DNA from: Akkermansia sp.
GTDB lineage: Bacteria > Verrucomicrobiota > Verrucomicrobiia > Verrucomicrobiales > Akkermansiaceae
Assembly: GCA_024405435.1 (NCBI GenBank)
Contig: JAKSOU010000003.1
Coordinates: 16,184-80,183, forward strand
DNA: 64,000 nucleotides
Reading direction: 5' to 3'
Part shown: piece by piece, positions 1 to 7,614 of the stretch
Numbering within the stretch: position 1 is the first letter of the stretch
Layout of the letters: every line of letters begins with the position of its first letter
The notes under the pieces: generated by a model
What the model saw: only the letters and a program-made list of their open reading frames with translations
The model's database searches: none
Told to the model about the DNA's origin: nothing
Position numbers and translations under genes: made by a program

Positions 1-120
1 GCGGAGGTCCAGGTCTTGCCGCACCACTTGGGCCCCTCCACGCACACCGCGCCGAAGGTCTTGAGGTAGAGCGAGAGCGCGGCATCCGCCACGCGCGGCC
101 TGTAGTCTTTGTTCTCCATG
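1..120 (-). CDS. AAA ATPase, DUF4143-type (5' part only)
   Basis: The first 40 codons of a gene that runs off the left edge of the window. The translation begins MENKDYRPRVAD and reaches a Walker A-type loop, GPKWCGKT, at about residues 29-36. A YxPRxAD start followed by EGPKWCGKT is characteristic of the large bacterial family of AAA ATPases with a C-terminal DUF4143 domain; that domain would lie outside the window. The cellular role of these ATPases is largely unknown. The start is supported by AGGAGA at 126-131, five bases before the ATG. That Shine-Dalgarno site contrasts with many other genes here, whose promoters abut the ATG. A repeat array and a promoter lie directly upstream. Confidence 0.75.
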
Positions 121-137
121 GCTTTTCTCCTGCCCGC

Positions 138-166
138 ACTTTATCTCATTCCCACAGATTTGTCAA
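138..166 (-). promoter_or_regulatory. sigma70-like promoter of the DUF4143 ATPase
   Basis: On the minus strand TTGACA (161-166) is separated by 17 bp from TAAAGT (138-143). The first copy of the 23-bp repeat array (147-157) lies inside the spacer, so a protein bound there would compete with RNA polymerase. Confidence 0.7.
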
Positions 167-252
167 TCCCATTCCCATACTTTTTTAGTTTTCGTTCCCA
201 CATATTTTCATTTTTCATTCCCATATATTTCTATTTTCCATTCCCATAAATT
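144..252 (-). repeat. Five direct repeats at exact 23-bp spacing
   Basis: Read on the minus strand, the core T(A/G)TGGGAA(T/C)G(A/G) occurs five times. On the plus strand the copies start at 147, 170, 193, 216 and 239, exactly 23 bp apart. The 12-bp intervals are AT-rich and differ from copy to copy. The array spans the promoter and about 90 bp upstream of it, as an iteron-like operator would. Two helical turns of spacing would place all sites on roughly one DNA face. No other gene fits in 121-346. Confidence 0.8.
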
Positions 253-346
253 TCACCCTTGGGCGGGTGCAAAAGGGGCGGGGTTGAATGAAACGTGGTT
301 TTATACGCCGCACAATGCAGCGTTCCGCTCCCTAGGGATGTGTTTT

Positions 347-1006
347 TCAACGGATGATTTCCGTGAGCAGGGGGATGGTGCCGACGGTGAGCACGTCTCC
401 GTGGCGGAGGGGAACGCGGTAGTCTGTGGGCTGGAGCTCGCGCTCGTTCACGGCGGTGCCGTTGAGGGAGCCCAGGTCCGTCACCACCAGGCCGTCGTCC
501 GTGAGCTCCAGGCGCACGTGCTCGCGGGAGACGCAGGCGTGGTCCAGCAGGATGATGTGGGGCACGTTGCGTTCGCGGCCGATGACGATGCCGTCCTCGC
601 GTGCCATCTCGGAAAAGGGGATGTGGGTTTCCCAGGGCTTGCCGTCCGGCATGCGGCCGGCGAGGTGCAGCACGGCGTTGGTGGGGGCGTCGCGGTGGCT
701 CACGGCCTTGGGGCGGCGGGATTCCAGCCCGGAGCCCAGGTCCCACTTGATGCGCAGCGCATCGTACGGCGGCAGGGGCTGCAGGTAGGCGGCCGGGTGT
801 ACGGAGGGCGTCTCCCCGGTGCCGCCGGGCGGCGGTTGGGCGATGGAGATGGGGTGGTCCCAGTCCGCATCCTCCGCAGCGTGCACCTGCGCGGAGACAT
901 CGCCTATGCTGGCGCGCACGGCGGCCAGCTCCGCCTCCAGCACGCGCGCGCGCTCCCGCAGCTCTGCGAGCGCGGCCTTGTCGTCGTTCTGGGGGGTATC
1001 GGGCAT
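347..1006 (-). CDS. FHA-domain protein with N-terminal coiled coil
   Basis: A 219-residue cytosolic protein. Residues 8-45 are Ala/Glu/Arg/Leu-rich and should form a coiled coil. A proline-rich linker follows, then an FHA domain at about 125-215 with the diagnostic GRER (143-146), SREH (160-163) and LNGT (181-184). FHA domains bind phosphothreonine peptides, so a phospho-dependent adaptor role is likely; no kinase is adjacent. The longer upstream reading in this frame only shadows the peptidase gene, so the start is placed at MPDTPQ, 20 bp after the peptidase stop. The two genes are probably one operon. Confidence 0.8.
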   Translation of the reverse strand: MPDTPQNDDKAALAELRERARVLEAELAAVRASIGDVSAQVHAAEDADWDHPISIAQPPPGGTGETPSVHPAAYLQPLPPYDALRIKWDLGSGLESRRPKAVSHRDAPTNAVLHLAGRMPDGKPWETHIPFSEMAREDGIVIGRERNVPHIILLDHACVSREHVRLELTDDGLVVTDLGSLNGTAVNERELQPTDYRVPLRHGDVLTVGTIPLLTEIIR

Positions 1007-1026
1007 GGCGTGGCGGGGCAGGTGAA

Positions 1027-1818
1027 TCAACGGCGCTTGGCCGCGCGGGAAAGGATGATTCCGGCGTAGTACACCAGCTGGGCCAGCGAGGACAGCGCAG
1101 CGGACACGTAGGTCATGGCGGCCCACTTGAGCGCGGTCTGCGCCTGGTCGTGCATGGCGCCGTCGGCCAGGCCGCTTTCCTCCAGCCACTTGAGCGCGCG
1201 GCGGGAGGCGTTGAACTCCACCGGCAGCGTGATGAAAGCGAAGATGGAGGTGCAGGCGAAGAGCGCCAGGCCCACCCACGCCACGGTGGTGTTGCCGTTG
1301 GCTCCCACCATCGCCAGCCCCGCGATGAACACCACCTGCCCCAGGCGGGAGCCGATGTTCACCATGGGCACGATGGACGAGCGCAGCCGCAGCCACGGGT
1401 ATGCGGTGGCGTGCTGCACGGCGTGCCCGCACTCGTGCGCGGCCACGGCCATGGCGGTGATGGTGTTGCACTTGTACACCACCTCGGAAAGATTCACAGT
1501 TTTGTCCGCGGGGTTGTAGTGGTCGGTGAGCTTGCCCTTGGTACTGACCACGCGCACATCATGGATGCCGTTCTGCTCCAGCATGCGGCGCGCGGTTTCA
1601 GCGCCGCTGACGGGGGCCTCCACCTGGGAGTATTTGCTCATCACGGACATGAGCCGCTTCTGCACCACCGTGCCCAGAAGTCCCATCACCACCAGCAGGA
1701 TGATGCCCAGCATGGTGGTGGGGTTCTCCATGGCGCTGGAGAACCCGCGCATGGAAAGGTCGTTCACCTCGGAGGCATCCGGACCCCACTGCGCCAAGAC
1801 CTGTAGGAAAGACATCAT
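1027..1818 (-). CDS. YugP-type membrane zinc metallopeptidase
   Basis: A 263-residue integral membrane protein of the Zn_peptidase_2 (YugP) family, a little longer than the usual 225-235 residues. The HExxH-like motif HECGH (128-132), preceded by AVAA, supplies the zinc ligands and catalytic Glu. Hydrophobic segments lie near residues 36-52, 150-200 and 230-250. Substrates of this family are not established. The gene begins ATGATG; the first ATG was chosen because a promoter ends 11 nt before it. The downstream FHA gene follows after 20 bp. Confidence 0.85.
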   Translation of the reverse strand: MMSFLQVLAQWGPDASEVNDLSMRGFSSAMENPTTMLGIILLVVMGLLGTVVQKRLMSVMSKYSQVEAPVSGAETARRMLEQNGIHDVRVVSTKGKLTDHYNPADKTVNLSEVVYKCNTITAMAVAAHECGHAVQHATAYPWLRLRSSIVPMVNIGSRLGQVVFIAGLAMVGANGNTTVAWVGLALFACTSIFAFITLPVEFNASRRALKWLEESGLADGAMHDQAQTALKWAAMTYVSAALSSLAQLVYYAGIILSRAAKRR

Positions 1819-1829
1819 ACGTGCCTGTC

Positions 1830-1858
1830 AGCATACCAGCGCGCACGCGGATTTTCAA
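1830..1858 (-). promoter_or_regulatory. Promoter of the YugP-FHA operon
   Basis: TTGAAA (1853-1858), 17-bp spacer, TATGCT (1830-1835) on the minus strand. It ends 11 nt before the first ATG, leaving a leader of only a few nucleotides. Confidence 0.6.
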
Positions 1859-1883
1859 GCAAAAAGCACGGAGAGCGGCCGAA

Positions 1884-2429
1884 TCAAATTGCCGCCGGAC
1901 CGCCGCCGCGGGGGATGGGCAAGCCCTGCACGCCGGCCCGCAGGGCGGGATCGGATATTTCCTCGAACGTGCCGTTGGCGGGGTCGCGGCGGAAGCAGCG
2001 CTCGGTCTCCGGGGCGTTCCTTGCATCCGCCGCAGGCTGGAAGTACAGATACCACACTGCCCTGTCATTGTCCTCGACCTGAAGTGCCGGGTAGTAGGCG
2101 TATTGCGGGTTCCCCCATATGGGGATGCCCAGCGATTCGCCCAGGCGACGGAACATTTCCTCAATTTCGCGCATGTACTGCGGCTCGACCGGCTCTATTC
2201 CCTCTTCCTCAAATGAGGCGCGGCCGATATACAACATGCCGCCCAAATCAAACGCGCCGATATGCCACGCCATCATGACGCCGCACTCGTCCACGCCCCA
2301 ACGGGCGCACTGCCCGCGCGTTGCCACCACCTCCACCACCTTGCGAACATTCCGCCCCTCGTCGGACCACACAATGTCCCCGACGCGCGCCTCCACCCCG
2401 TTGGGATAGCAAACCTTTTCCTCTCTCAT
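1884..2429 (-). CDS. Hypothetical protein, 181 aa
   Basis: I do not recognise a family. The protein is acidic in its middle part and has no signal peptide or membrane segment, so it is probably cytosolic. The N-terminal 60 residues (GVEARVGDIVWSDEG, then VVEVVATRG) look like a small beta-barrel of the kind seen in short accessory proteins. The middle holds an Arg/Glu-rich helix (about 85-98). Tyr/Trp-rich strands follow (YAYYPALQV, VWYLYF). It stands alone with its own promoter 7 nt before the ATG. It could be an immunity-like or regulatory protein, but nothing in the sequence proves this. Confidence 0.6.
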   Translation of the reverse strand: MREEKVCYPNGVEARVGDIVWSDEGRNVRKVVEVVATRGQCARWGVDECGVMMAWHIGAFDLGGMLYIGRASFEEEGIEPVEPQYMREIEEMFRRLGESLGIPIWGNPQYAYYPALQVEDNDRAVWYLYFQPAADARNAPETERCFRRDPANGTFEEISDPALRAGVQGLPIPRGGGPAAI

Positions 2430-2436
2430 GGCGTTT

Positions 2437-2464
2437 ATTTAACGCAAAGCGATGGCGCAGTCAA
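2437..2464 (-). promoter_or_regulatory. Promoter of the 181-aa hypothetical gene
   Basis: TTGACT (2459-2464), 16-bp spacer, TTAAAT (2437-2442) on the minus strand, ending 7 nt before the ATG at 2429. This predicts a leaderless mRNA. Confidence 0.6.
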
Positions 2465-2474
2465 CATGATTCCG

Positions 2475-3575
2475 TCAGCCGCGGAGGGTTTGGCCGTTGT
2501 CGGGTGCTGGGAAGCGGGCGGGGTCCACTTTGTTTTTCTGGAGTGCGGCGGCGAGGTCGTCGAGCGTTTCTTGATAGCCCTCGTTGGCGAGCTGCCAGGT
2601 GCCGAAATGGCAGGCGATTCCCATGCGGGCGTGCAGGGTGAGGAAGGCCTCCACGGCATCCGCCGGGCTGGTGTGGTTCTTGCGTATCCACTCCGGGCGG
2701 TACTGGCCGATGGGCAGGATGGCCACGTCCGGCGCGCCCAGGCGGCCATGGATGTCTGCGAAGCAGGCGCTGCGCGCGCTGTCGCCCGCGAAGTACACCT
2801 TGGGGCCGCCGTGGGATTCCAGCCAGAATCCGCACCAGAGCGAGCGGTTGCGGGTGTCCTGCGTGCGGTAGCGGCTGCTCCAGTGGCGCGCGGGGGTGAG
2901 GGTGACGCGCAGCTTGCCCGCGTCCACGGTTTCCCACCAGTCGCGCTCCTCCGCACGGCACTCTCCGCAATGGTGCTCCAGCAGGCTCTTCAATCCCAGG
3001 GGCATGATGAACAGCGGGTTGTCCCGCTCGCGCAAGCGCTGCAGCGTGGGCACGTCGAAATGGTCGTAGTGGTCGTGCGTGAGCAGGCAGACATCGATGT
3101 GCGGCAGCTTGTCCCACGCGATGCCGGCGGGGCGGTGGCGCTTGGGGCCGAACCCTTGCACAGGGCTGGTGTAGTCGCTCCACACGGGGTCGGTGAGGAT
3201 GTTCATGCCAGCCATGCGCAGCAGGAAGGTGGAGTGGTTGACGAGCGTGGCCTCCCAGGCCTTGCCGTCCACTGAGGGCGCAAGCTGCGGCGTGCAACGG
3301 AGCTCCGCCACATCGGGGTACTCGCCCATGGAGAGGCGGTCGCGGCACCAGCCCAGCAAATCGCCCGTGGAGTAGGGCGCATACGGCTCCGGGTTGAAGA
3401 AGCGCGTGCCGTCGAAATGGTCGCTCACGGGGCCGTGCCACTCGCCGGGGCGGCAGAGCGTGCGCGGCAGCAGCCAATCCACGCCGAACCCGGCGGCGGT
3501 GAGCGCGCCCGCGCCCGCCAGCCCCTTCAGGAACCAGCGGCGGCTGCGCTTGGGTGTCTCTCCGTTGCCTGCCAT
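2475..3575 (-). CDS. Tat-exported metallo-beta-lactamase-fold hydrolase
   Basis: A 366-residue protein beginning MAGNGETPKRSRRWFLKG, a twin-arginine (Tat) signal followed by a hydrophobic stretch to about residue 37, so it is probably folded with metal before export. The metallo-beta-lactamase motif HDHYDH (167-172) binds a dinuclear metal centre. Further ligands are likely in TPARHW, FAGDSA and CHFGTW. The arrangement is closest to the NAPE-PLD/UlaG-like branch (phosphodiesterase or lactonase), but the substrate cannot be inferred. The longer upstream reading frame overlaps the neighbouring gene, so the start at 3575 is preferred. It is the last gene of a six-gene run. Confidence 0.85.
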   Translation of the reverse strand: MAGNGETPKRSRRWFLKGLAGAGALTAAGFGVDWLLPRTLCRPGEWHGPVSDHFDGTRFFNPEPYAPYSTGDLLGWCRDRLSMGEYPDVAELRCTPQLAPSVDGKAWEATLVNHSTFLLRMAGMNILTDPVWSDYTSPVQGFGPKRHRPAGIAWDKLPHIDVCLLTHDHYDHFDVPTLQRLRERDNPLFIMPLGLKSLLEHHCGECRAEERDWWETVDAGKLRVTLTPARHWSSRYRTQDTRNRSLWCGFWLESHGGPKVYFAGDSARSACFADIHGRLGAPDVAILPIGQYRPEWIRKNHTSPADAVEAFLTLHARMGIACHFGTWQLANEGYQETLDDLAAALQKNKVDPARFPAPDNGQTLRG

Positions 3576-3597
3576 GTCGTGATTGTAGGGTTTGCGC

Positions 3598-4485
3598 TCA
3601 AGCCTGCACGGTGATGCGCGGGGTGATGATGCAGCGGCGGTAGGTTCCGGGCTCCACGTGGGTGCGCGGCCACACGATGCAGTCGTCCAGCACGCATCCG
3701 GCGGGGATATGGGCGTCCTGGCCGATGGTGCAGTCCTCGCCGATATCGGCGGTGGCGGCAATGACGGCGGAGGAGTGGATGCGCGCGCGCGAACTGGCCT
3801 GCAGCACGGCGTCCAGGTAGGTTTGGGGGGAGCCGAGCTCGCGCCAGTTGGCCCAGTCGCACACGTGGCCGCCCACCTTGCCCTGCCGTATCAGTTCCAG
3901 CCAGGTGGGCACCACGGAGAATTTTTCCTCATCGGCGGGGAAGAGGTCGAACACCTGCGGTTCCATGATGTACATGCCCGCGAACTGGTACTCCCCCGCA
4001 TCCACGCCCAGCGCGTGGCGCATGTCGGTCACCAGCCCGGTGGCGGGGTTGAATCCCACGTTTTTCTTGCCGTCCACGCTGCGCAGCGCCAGGGTGACCC
4101 AGTGCCCGCCCGCGCTGTGCGCCGCCAGCAGCTCGTCCACGGGGATATCCGTCCAGATATCGCCGTTGTGCACCAGGAGCGGCGCGGCGGGGTCCGCCAG
4201 CAGGGGGCGGATTTTCTTCACGCCGCCGCCGGAGTCCAGCGGCTCGTCCTCATGGCTGAACTGCACGGGCTTTCCGCGGTAGGTTCCCTCCGGGAAGGCG
4301 CGCTCCCACATGAGCGGCAGGCAGGATGTGTTCACGATGAACGAATCCACCCCGTAGCGCATGAAGTGGTCCATGGTGTGGTGTACGAGCGGCTTCTGGA
4401 ACACGGGCATCAGCGGCTTGGGCAAGATGCTGGTGAGCGGCGCCAGCCGCGTGCCGAGTCCCGCTCCTAGGATGAACGCTTGCAT
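3598..4485 (-). CDS. Sugar-phosphate nucleotidyltransferase with beta-helix tail
   Basis: A 295-residue enzyme transferring NMP to a sugar 1-phosphate. The N-terminal GAGLGTRLAPLT (7-18) is the nucleotide-binding signature, followed by PKPLMP (22-27) and the metal-binding HNGDIW (106-111). The C-terminal 50 residues hold hexapeptide-like repeats (IGEDCTIG, HIPAGCVL) typical of a short left-handed beta-helix. The closest families are mannose-1-phosphate guanylyltransferases and the MurNAc-1-phosphate uridylyltransferase MurU; the sequence does not decide between them. It starts at MQAFILGAG, 25 bp after the DUF4126 stop, and lies inside the Lrp-led operon. Confidence 0.85.
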   Translation of the reverse strand: MQAFILGAGLGTRLAPLTSILPKPLMPVFQKPLVHHTMDHFMRYGVDSFIVNTSCLPLMWERAFPEGTYRGKPVQFSHEDEPLDSGGGVKKIRPLLADPAAPLLVHNGDIWTDIPVDELLAAHSAGGHWVTLALRSVDGKKNVGFNPATGLVTDMRHALGVDAGEYQFAGMYIMEPQVFDLFPADEEKFSVVPTWLELIRQGKVGGHVCDWANWRELGSPQTYLDAVLQASSRARIHSSAVIAATADIGEDCTIGQDAHIPAGCVLDDCIVWPRTHVEPGTYRRCIITPRITVQA

Positions 4486-4510
4486 GGTGAAAGTGGCGTA
4501 TGGGGTGGAA

Positions 4511-5086
4511 TCACTCGGCAGCCCTGCGGCGGCGGATTTTGTTGACGATGATGCACATGCCGGCCACCATGAGGATGAGGAAGACGGCCGCAATCACAGG
4601 GGCGACAACCGCCAGCGCGGAGCCGATGGTGGCGCATCCGTTCTCCACGGTGGAGACGATGCAGTTGCCGAGGCCGCCGGTGGTGGCGGTGCTGCCTGCG
4701 CGCACGGTGGCGGCGCCCGCCTTCACGGCCCCGGCGGCGCCACCGCCCGCCACCACGCCCAGCCCCCATTGCAGCGCGGGCGGCATATCGCCCAGCAGGC
4801 CGCCCACCAGCAGCGTGCCCGCCACCAGGGCCAGCGGGCCGTGGATGGTGTCAAGCGCGTTGTCCACCCAGGGGATGTAGTAGGCCAGGATTTCCACCAG
4901 CGTGGCGGCGGAAAGGCCCACCAGGCCCAGGTCCGTGGCGGTCCAGGCGAGAGCGGGTGTGGCGTTGAGGCCCATGAAGCGCACGGCCAGGCCGACCGCC
5001 AGCAGGGGCACGAAGATGCGGAACCCGCACGCGGCGGACAGGCATACGCCCATGACCAGGGCGATGGTGAGTTGCATGTAGTCCAT
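4511..5086 (-). CDS. DUF4126 membrane protein
   Basis: A 191-residue hydrophobic protein of the DUF4126 family. The first segment (LTIALVMGVCLSAACGFRIF) with the GFRIFVPLL motif is typical. It is followed by a helix pair around DNALDTIHGPLA, a Gly/Ala-rich stretch (AGGGAAGAVKAG), and a last membrane helix ending in a basic tail, IRRRRAAE. Function is unknown. The ATG lies one base after the stop of the CPBP gene, so translation is probably coupled. Confidence 0.75.
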   Translation of the reverse strand: MDYMQLTIALVMGVCLSAACGFRIFVPLLAVGLAVRFMGLNATPALAWTATDLGLVGLSAATLVEILAYYIPWVDNALDTIHGPLALVAGTLLVGGLLGDMPPALQWGLGVVAGGGAAGAVKAGAATVRAGSTATTGGLGNCIVSTVENGCATIGSALAVVAPVIAAVFLILMVAGMCIIVNKIRRRRAAE

Positions 5087-5087
5087 G

Positions 5088-5840
5088 TTACCAGAGGTGT
5101 GGGAGGTTGAGTTCAATGGCGCACACGCCCATGACGAGGTTGGCCACGGCGTGCATAACAATGACGGGGGTGAGCTGGCGGGTGCGCACCACCAGCAGGT
5201 ACGCCAGCGAGCCGTACAGGAACGCGCCCGCGTAGTCCGCCGGGTTATGCACCAGCATGAACGCCAGCGTGACCACCAGGTAGGAAAGCCGGCTGCCTTG
5301 GCCGAGCGGTACGGATTGCGGCTCATCACGGTTGATGCACCAGCGCATCAGGTAGCCGCGCCAGAAGTATTCCTCAATGAAAGGCACAATGAGCACGGCG
5401 CGCGCAAAGCGCAGTGCGTACGCCGCGCACGTTCCCGCGGAACCCGCGCCGAACACCGTCTCCGGCATGAACCCGCCTTCCCGCGGCACCCAGCCGAACA
5501 GGTACGGCACCAGCCACACGGCAATGCCCACCACGCCCGCCAGCGCGCCCCACAGGCAGCTTCCCGCGGTGCAGCCCCATTCCACGCGCCGCCGCACGCG
5601 CCACAGGTACACCGCGCACACCAGCACCTGCAGGGCGTACACGGGGAGCTCCGGCATGCGCTGCCACCACGCGGCGTTCGGGTGGTCCCACTTCACCGCG
5701 CCCTCCACCGCCCACAGCAGCAGGTTGAACGCCAGGAAGATGATGAACGGCACGGCGTAGGTGCGGAAAAGCGCGCCCTCGCCGCCCGCGCCGCCCGCGG
5801 CGGGCGGTGGTTCGCGGCGCGCTGTCTCGCGGTCGCACAT
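5088..5840 (-). CDS. CPBP-family intramembrane glutamic protease
   Basis: A 250-residue polytopic membrane protein. The CPBP (Abi/CAAX protease-like) signature is present as EEYFWRGYL, with later motifs FMLVHNPADY and VIVMHAVANLVMG supplying the His and Asn residues expected of an intramembrane glutamyl protease. The N-terminal 25 residues are hydrophilic and Gly/Ala-rich. Targets cannot be deduced; the family includes prenyl-protein and bacteriocin-maturation or immunity proteases. It sits 19 bp after the aminotransferase and is followed after one base by the DUF4126 gene. Confidence 0.8.
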   Translation of the reverse strand: MCDRETARREPPPAAGGAGGEGALFRTYAVPFIIFLAFNLLLWAVEGAVKWDHPNAAWWQRMPELPVYALQVLVCAVYLWRVRRRVEWGCTAGSCLWGALAGVVGIAVWLVPYLFGWVPREGGFMPETVFGAGSAGTCAAYALRFARAVLIVPFIEEYFWRGYLMRWCINRDEPQSVPLGQGSRLSYLVVTLAFMLVHNPADYAGAFLYGSLAYLLVVRTRQLTPVIVMHAVANLVMGVCAIELNLPHLW

Positions 5841-5859
5841 GGCGGGATAGGAAAACGGT

Positions 5860-7032
5860 TCAGCCCTTGAGCGTATCGCAGAAGCGGGCCATCTTGTCGC
5901 ACGCCTCCTCCAGCAGGGAGAACGCGGTGGCGTAGCAGCAGCGCAGGTAGCCCTCGCCGCATTCGCCGAACGCCGTGCCGGGCACCGCGGCCACCTTGGC
6001 ATCCTTGAGCAGGCGCAGCGCGAAATCCTTGGAGCTGATGCCGAAGCGCTTCACGCTCGGGAAGGTGTAGAACGCGCCGCCGGGCAGGTGGCAGTCCATG
6101 CCCATCTCGTTGAAGCGCTTCACGATGTAGTCGCGGCGCATGTGGTAGCTGTCGCGCATCTCGTGCATGGCGTTGGTGCCGTTCTGCAAGGCCTCGATGG
6201 CGGCCTCCTGCGCCGTGATGGTCGGGCAGATCATCGTGTAGGAGTGGATTTTCACCATCTGGTCGATGAGCTCCCGCGGGCCGCAGGCGTAGCCCAGGCG
6301 GAACCCGGTCATGGCAAAGGCCTTGGAGAAGCCGTGCAGCAGGAGCGTGCGCTCCTTCATGCCGGGCAGGGAAGCGATGCTGGTGTGCGGCTCGCCGTCG
6401 TAGCGCAGCTCGGAGTAGATTTCATCCGTCAGCACGAACAGGTCATGCTTCACGCAGATTTGCGCGATTTGCTCCAGGGTTTCGCGGGGGGCGATGGAAC
6501 CCGTGGGGTTGGTGGGGAAGTTGAGCATCAGCACCTTCGTCTTGGGCGTGATGGCCGCCTCCAGCTTCGCAGGGTTCAGCGCAAACAGGTCGTCGATGCT
6601 CGTCTCCACCGGAGTGGCAACCCCGTACGCCAGCTTAACGGAGGGCGCGTAGCTCACGTAGCACGGCTCGTGGTACAGCACCTCGTCCCCGGGGCTCAGC
6701 AGGCAGCGCAGCGCCAGGTCGATGGCCTCGCTCACGCCCACGGTCGGCAGGATTTCGCAGGCGGGGTCGTACGCCACGTGGAAGAATCCCTCCACGTAGT
6801 CGGCGATGGCGCGGCGGAGGCTCAACAGGCCGTAGTTGCTGGTGTAGGTGGTGTGTCCCTTCTCCAGGGAGAAGATGGCGGCCTCGCGGATGTTCCAGGG
6901 GGTGACGAAATCGGGTTCGCCGACGCCGAGGGAGATGATGTCCTTGCTGCCGGTGACGAGGTCGAAGAATTCGCGGATGCCGGAACGCGGCAAATCCACG
7001 ACCTGTTTGGAGAGCATGCGGTCCCAGTTCAT
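5860..7032 (-). CDS. Class I/II PLP-dependent aminotransferase
   Basis: A 390-residue fold-type I aminotransferase. NFPTNPTG (171-178), DEIY (203-206) and the PLP lysine in SKAFAMTG (Lys238) are intact, together with a C-terminal arginine region (GYLRCCYATA). The sequence resembles the AspC/PatA-like group acting on aspartate, aromatic or branched amino acids; the specific substrate is not resolved. It lies three bases after an Lrp/AsnC regulator, which strongly suggests amino-acid-responsive control. Confidence 0.88.
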   Translation of the reverse strand: MNWDRMLSKQVVDLPRSGIREFFDLVTGSKDIISLGVGEPDFVTPWNIREAAIFSLEKGHTTYTSNYGLLSLRRAIADYVEGFFHVAYDPACEILPTVGVSEAIDLALRCLLSPGDEVLYHEPCYVSYAPSVKLAYGVATPVETSIDDLFALNPAKLEAAITPKTKVLMLNFPTNPTGSIAPRETLEQIAQICVKHDLFVLTDEIYSELRYDGEPHTSIASLPGMKERTLLLHGFSKAFAMTGFRLGYACGPRELIDQMVKIHSYTMICPTITAQEAAIEALQNGTNAMHEMRDSYHMRRDYIVKRFNEMGMDCHLPGGAFYTFPSVKRFGISSKDFALRLLKDAKVAAVPGTAFGECGEGYLRCCYATAFSLLEEACDKMARFCDTLKG

Positions 7033-7035
7033 GGC

Positions 7036-7512
7036 TTATGGAGCAACGCTGATGCGTTCATCGGTTTCCGCCTCGTCGAACAGGAGGCCGTTCTGCTTGT
7101 AGGTCTTCAGGCGGAAGTGCGTGGCGGTGGAGAGCACGCCCTCCATGCTGGAGAGTTTCTCGCTGACAAAGCGCGCCACCTCCAGCAGCGTCTTCGCCTC
7201 CACCAGAATCAGCAGGTCGAACCCGCCGGATATCAGGAAGCAGCTGCGCACCTCGTCGAACCGCGCAATGCGCTTCGCCAGCCGGTTGAAGCCGCCGCCG
7301 CGCTCCGGCGTGCAGCGCACCTCGATGAGCGCGGACACGCCCTCCTTGTCGTCGTTCAGGATGGCCTGGTAGCCCACGATGCGGCCCTCGGCCTCCAGCT
7401 TGGCGCGCGTGGCCGCCACCTCCGCGGGGTCCACACCCAGGCGCGCGGCCAACTGCTCGTCGCTCAGGCGGGCATCCGTCTCCAACATCTTGAGAAGGGC
7501 ATTCTGTGTCAT
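7036..7512 (-). CDS. Lrp/AsnC-family transcriptional regulator
   Basis: A 158-residue regulator with an N-terminal winged helix (LLKMLETDARLSDEQLAARL, residues 6-25, then DPAEVAATRAKLEAEGRI) and a C-terminal RAM (ACT-like) ligand domain starting near VSALIEVRC. Proteins of this family bind amino acids and act as octamers. As first gene of the run 7512-2475 it probably controls the aminotransferase and itself. The promoter ends 9 nt before the ATG. Confidence 0.88.
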   Translation of the reverse strand: MTQNALLKMLETDARLSDEQLAARLGVDPAEVAATRAKLEAEGRIVGYQAILNDDKEGVSALIEVRCTPERGGGFNRLAKRIARFDEVRSCFLISGGFDLLILVEAKTLLEVARFVSEKLSSMEGVLSTATHFRLKTYKQNGLLFDEAETDERISVAP

Positions 7513-7521
7513 GGTGCGTGT

Positions 7522-7549
7522 ATCATACCACCCAGCCCCCCCAAGTCAA
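7522..7549 (-). promoter_or_regulatory. Promoter of the six-gene Lrp-led operon
   Basis: TTGACT (7544-7549), 16-bp spacer, TATGAT (7522-7527), ending 9 nt before the ATG at 7512. Gene gaps downstream are 3, 19, 1, 25 and 22 bp, with no terminator-like hairpin until after 2475. Confidence 0.65.
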
Positions 7550-7579
7550 GGGCATTTGCCGCGTGCTGACTTGAAATGG

Positions 7580-7608
7580 TGGACAAGGGGCGGGGTTCGT
7601 GGTATAGA
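7580..7608 (+). promoter_or_regulatory. Promoter of the Sel1-queG operon
   Basis: TGGACA (7580-7585), 17-bp spacer, TATAGA (7603-7608). The first ATG of the Sel1 gene is 6 nt later and a second in-frame ATG 12 nt later. It is divergent from the Lrp promoter, only about 30 bp away. Confidence 0.6.
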
Positions 7609-7614
7609 GATTGC

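Noticed and set aside
144..252. Possible CRISPR array from evenly spaced repeats
   Set aside because: The conserved core is only about 11 bp, the intervals are 12 bp and AT-rich, and the array lies across a promoter; no cas gene is near.
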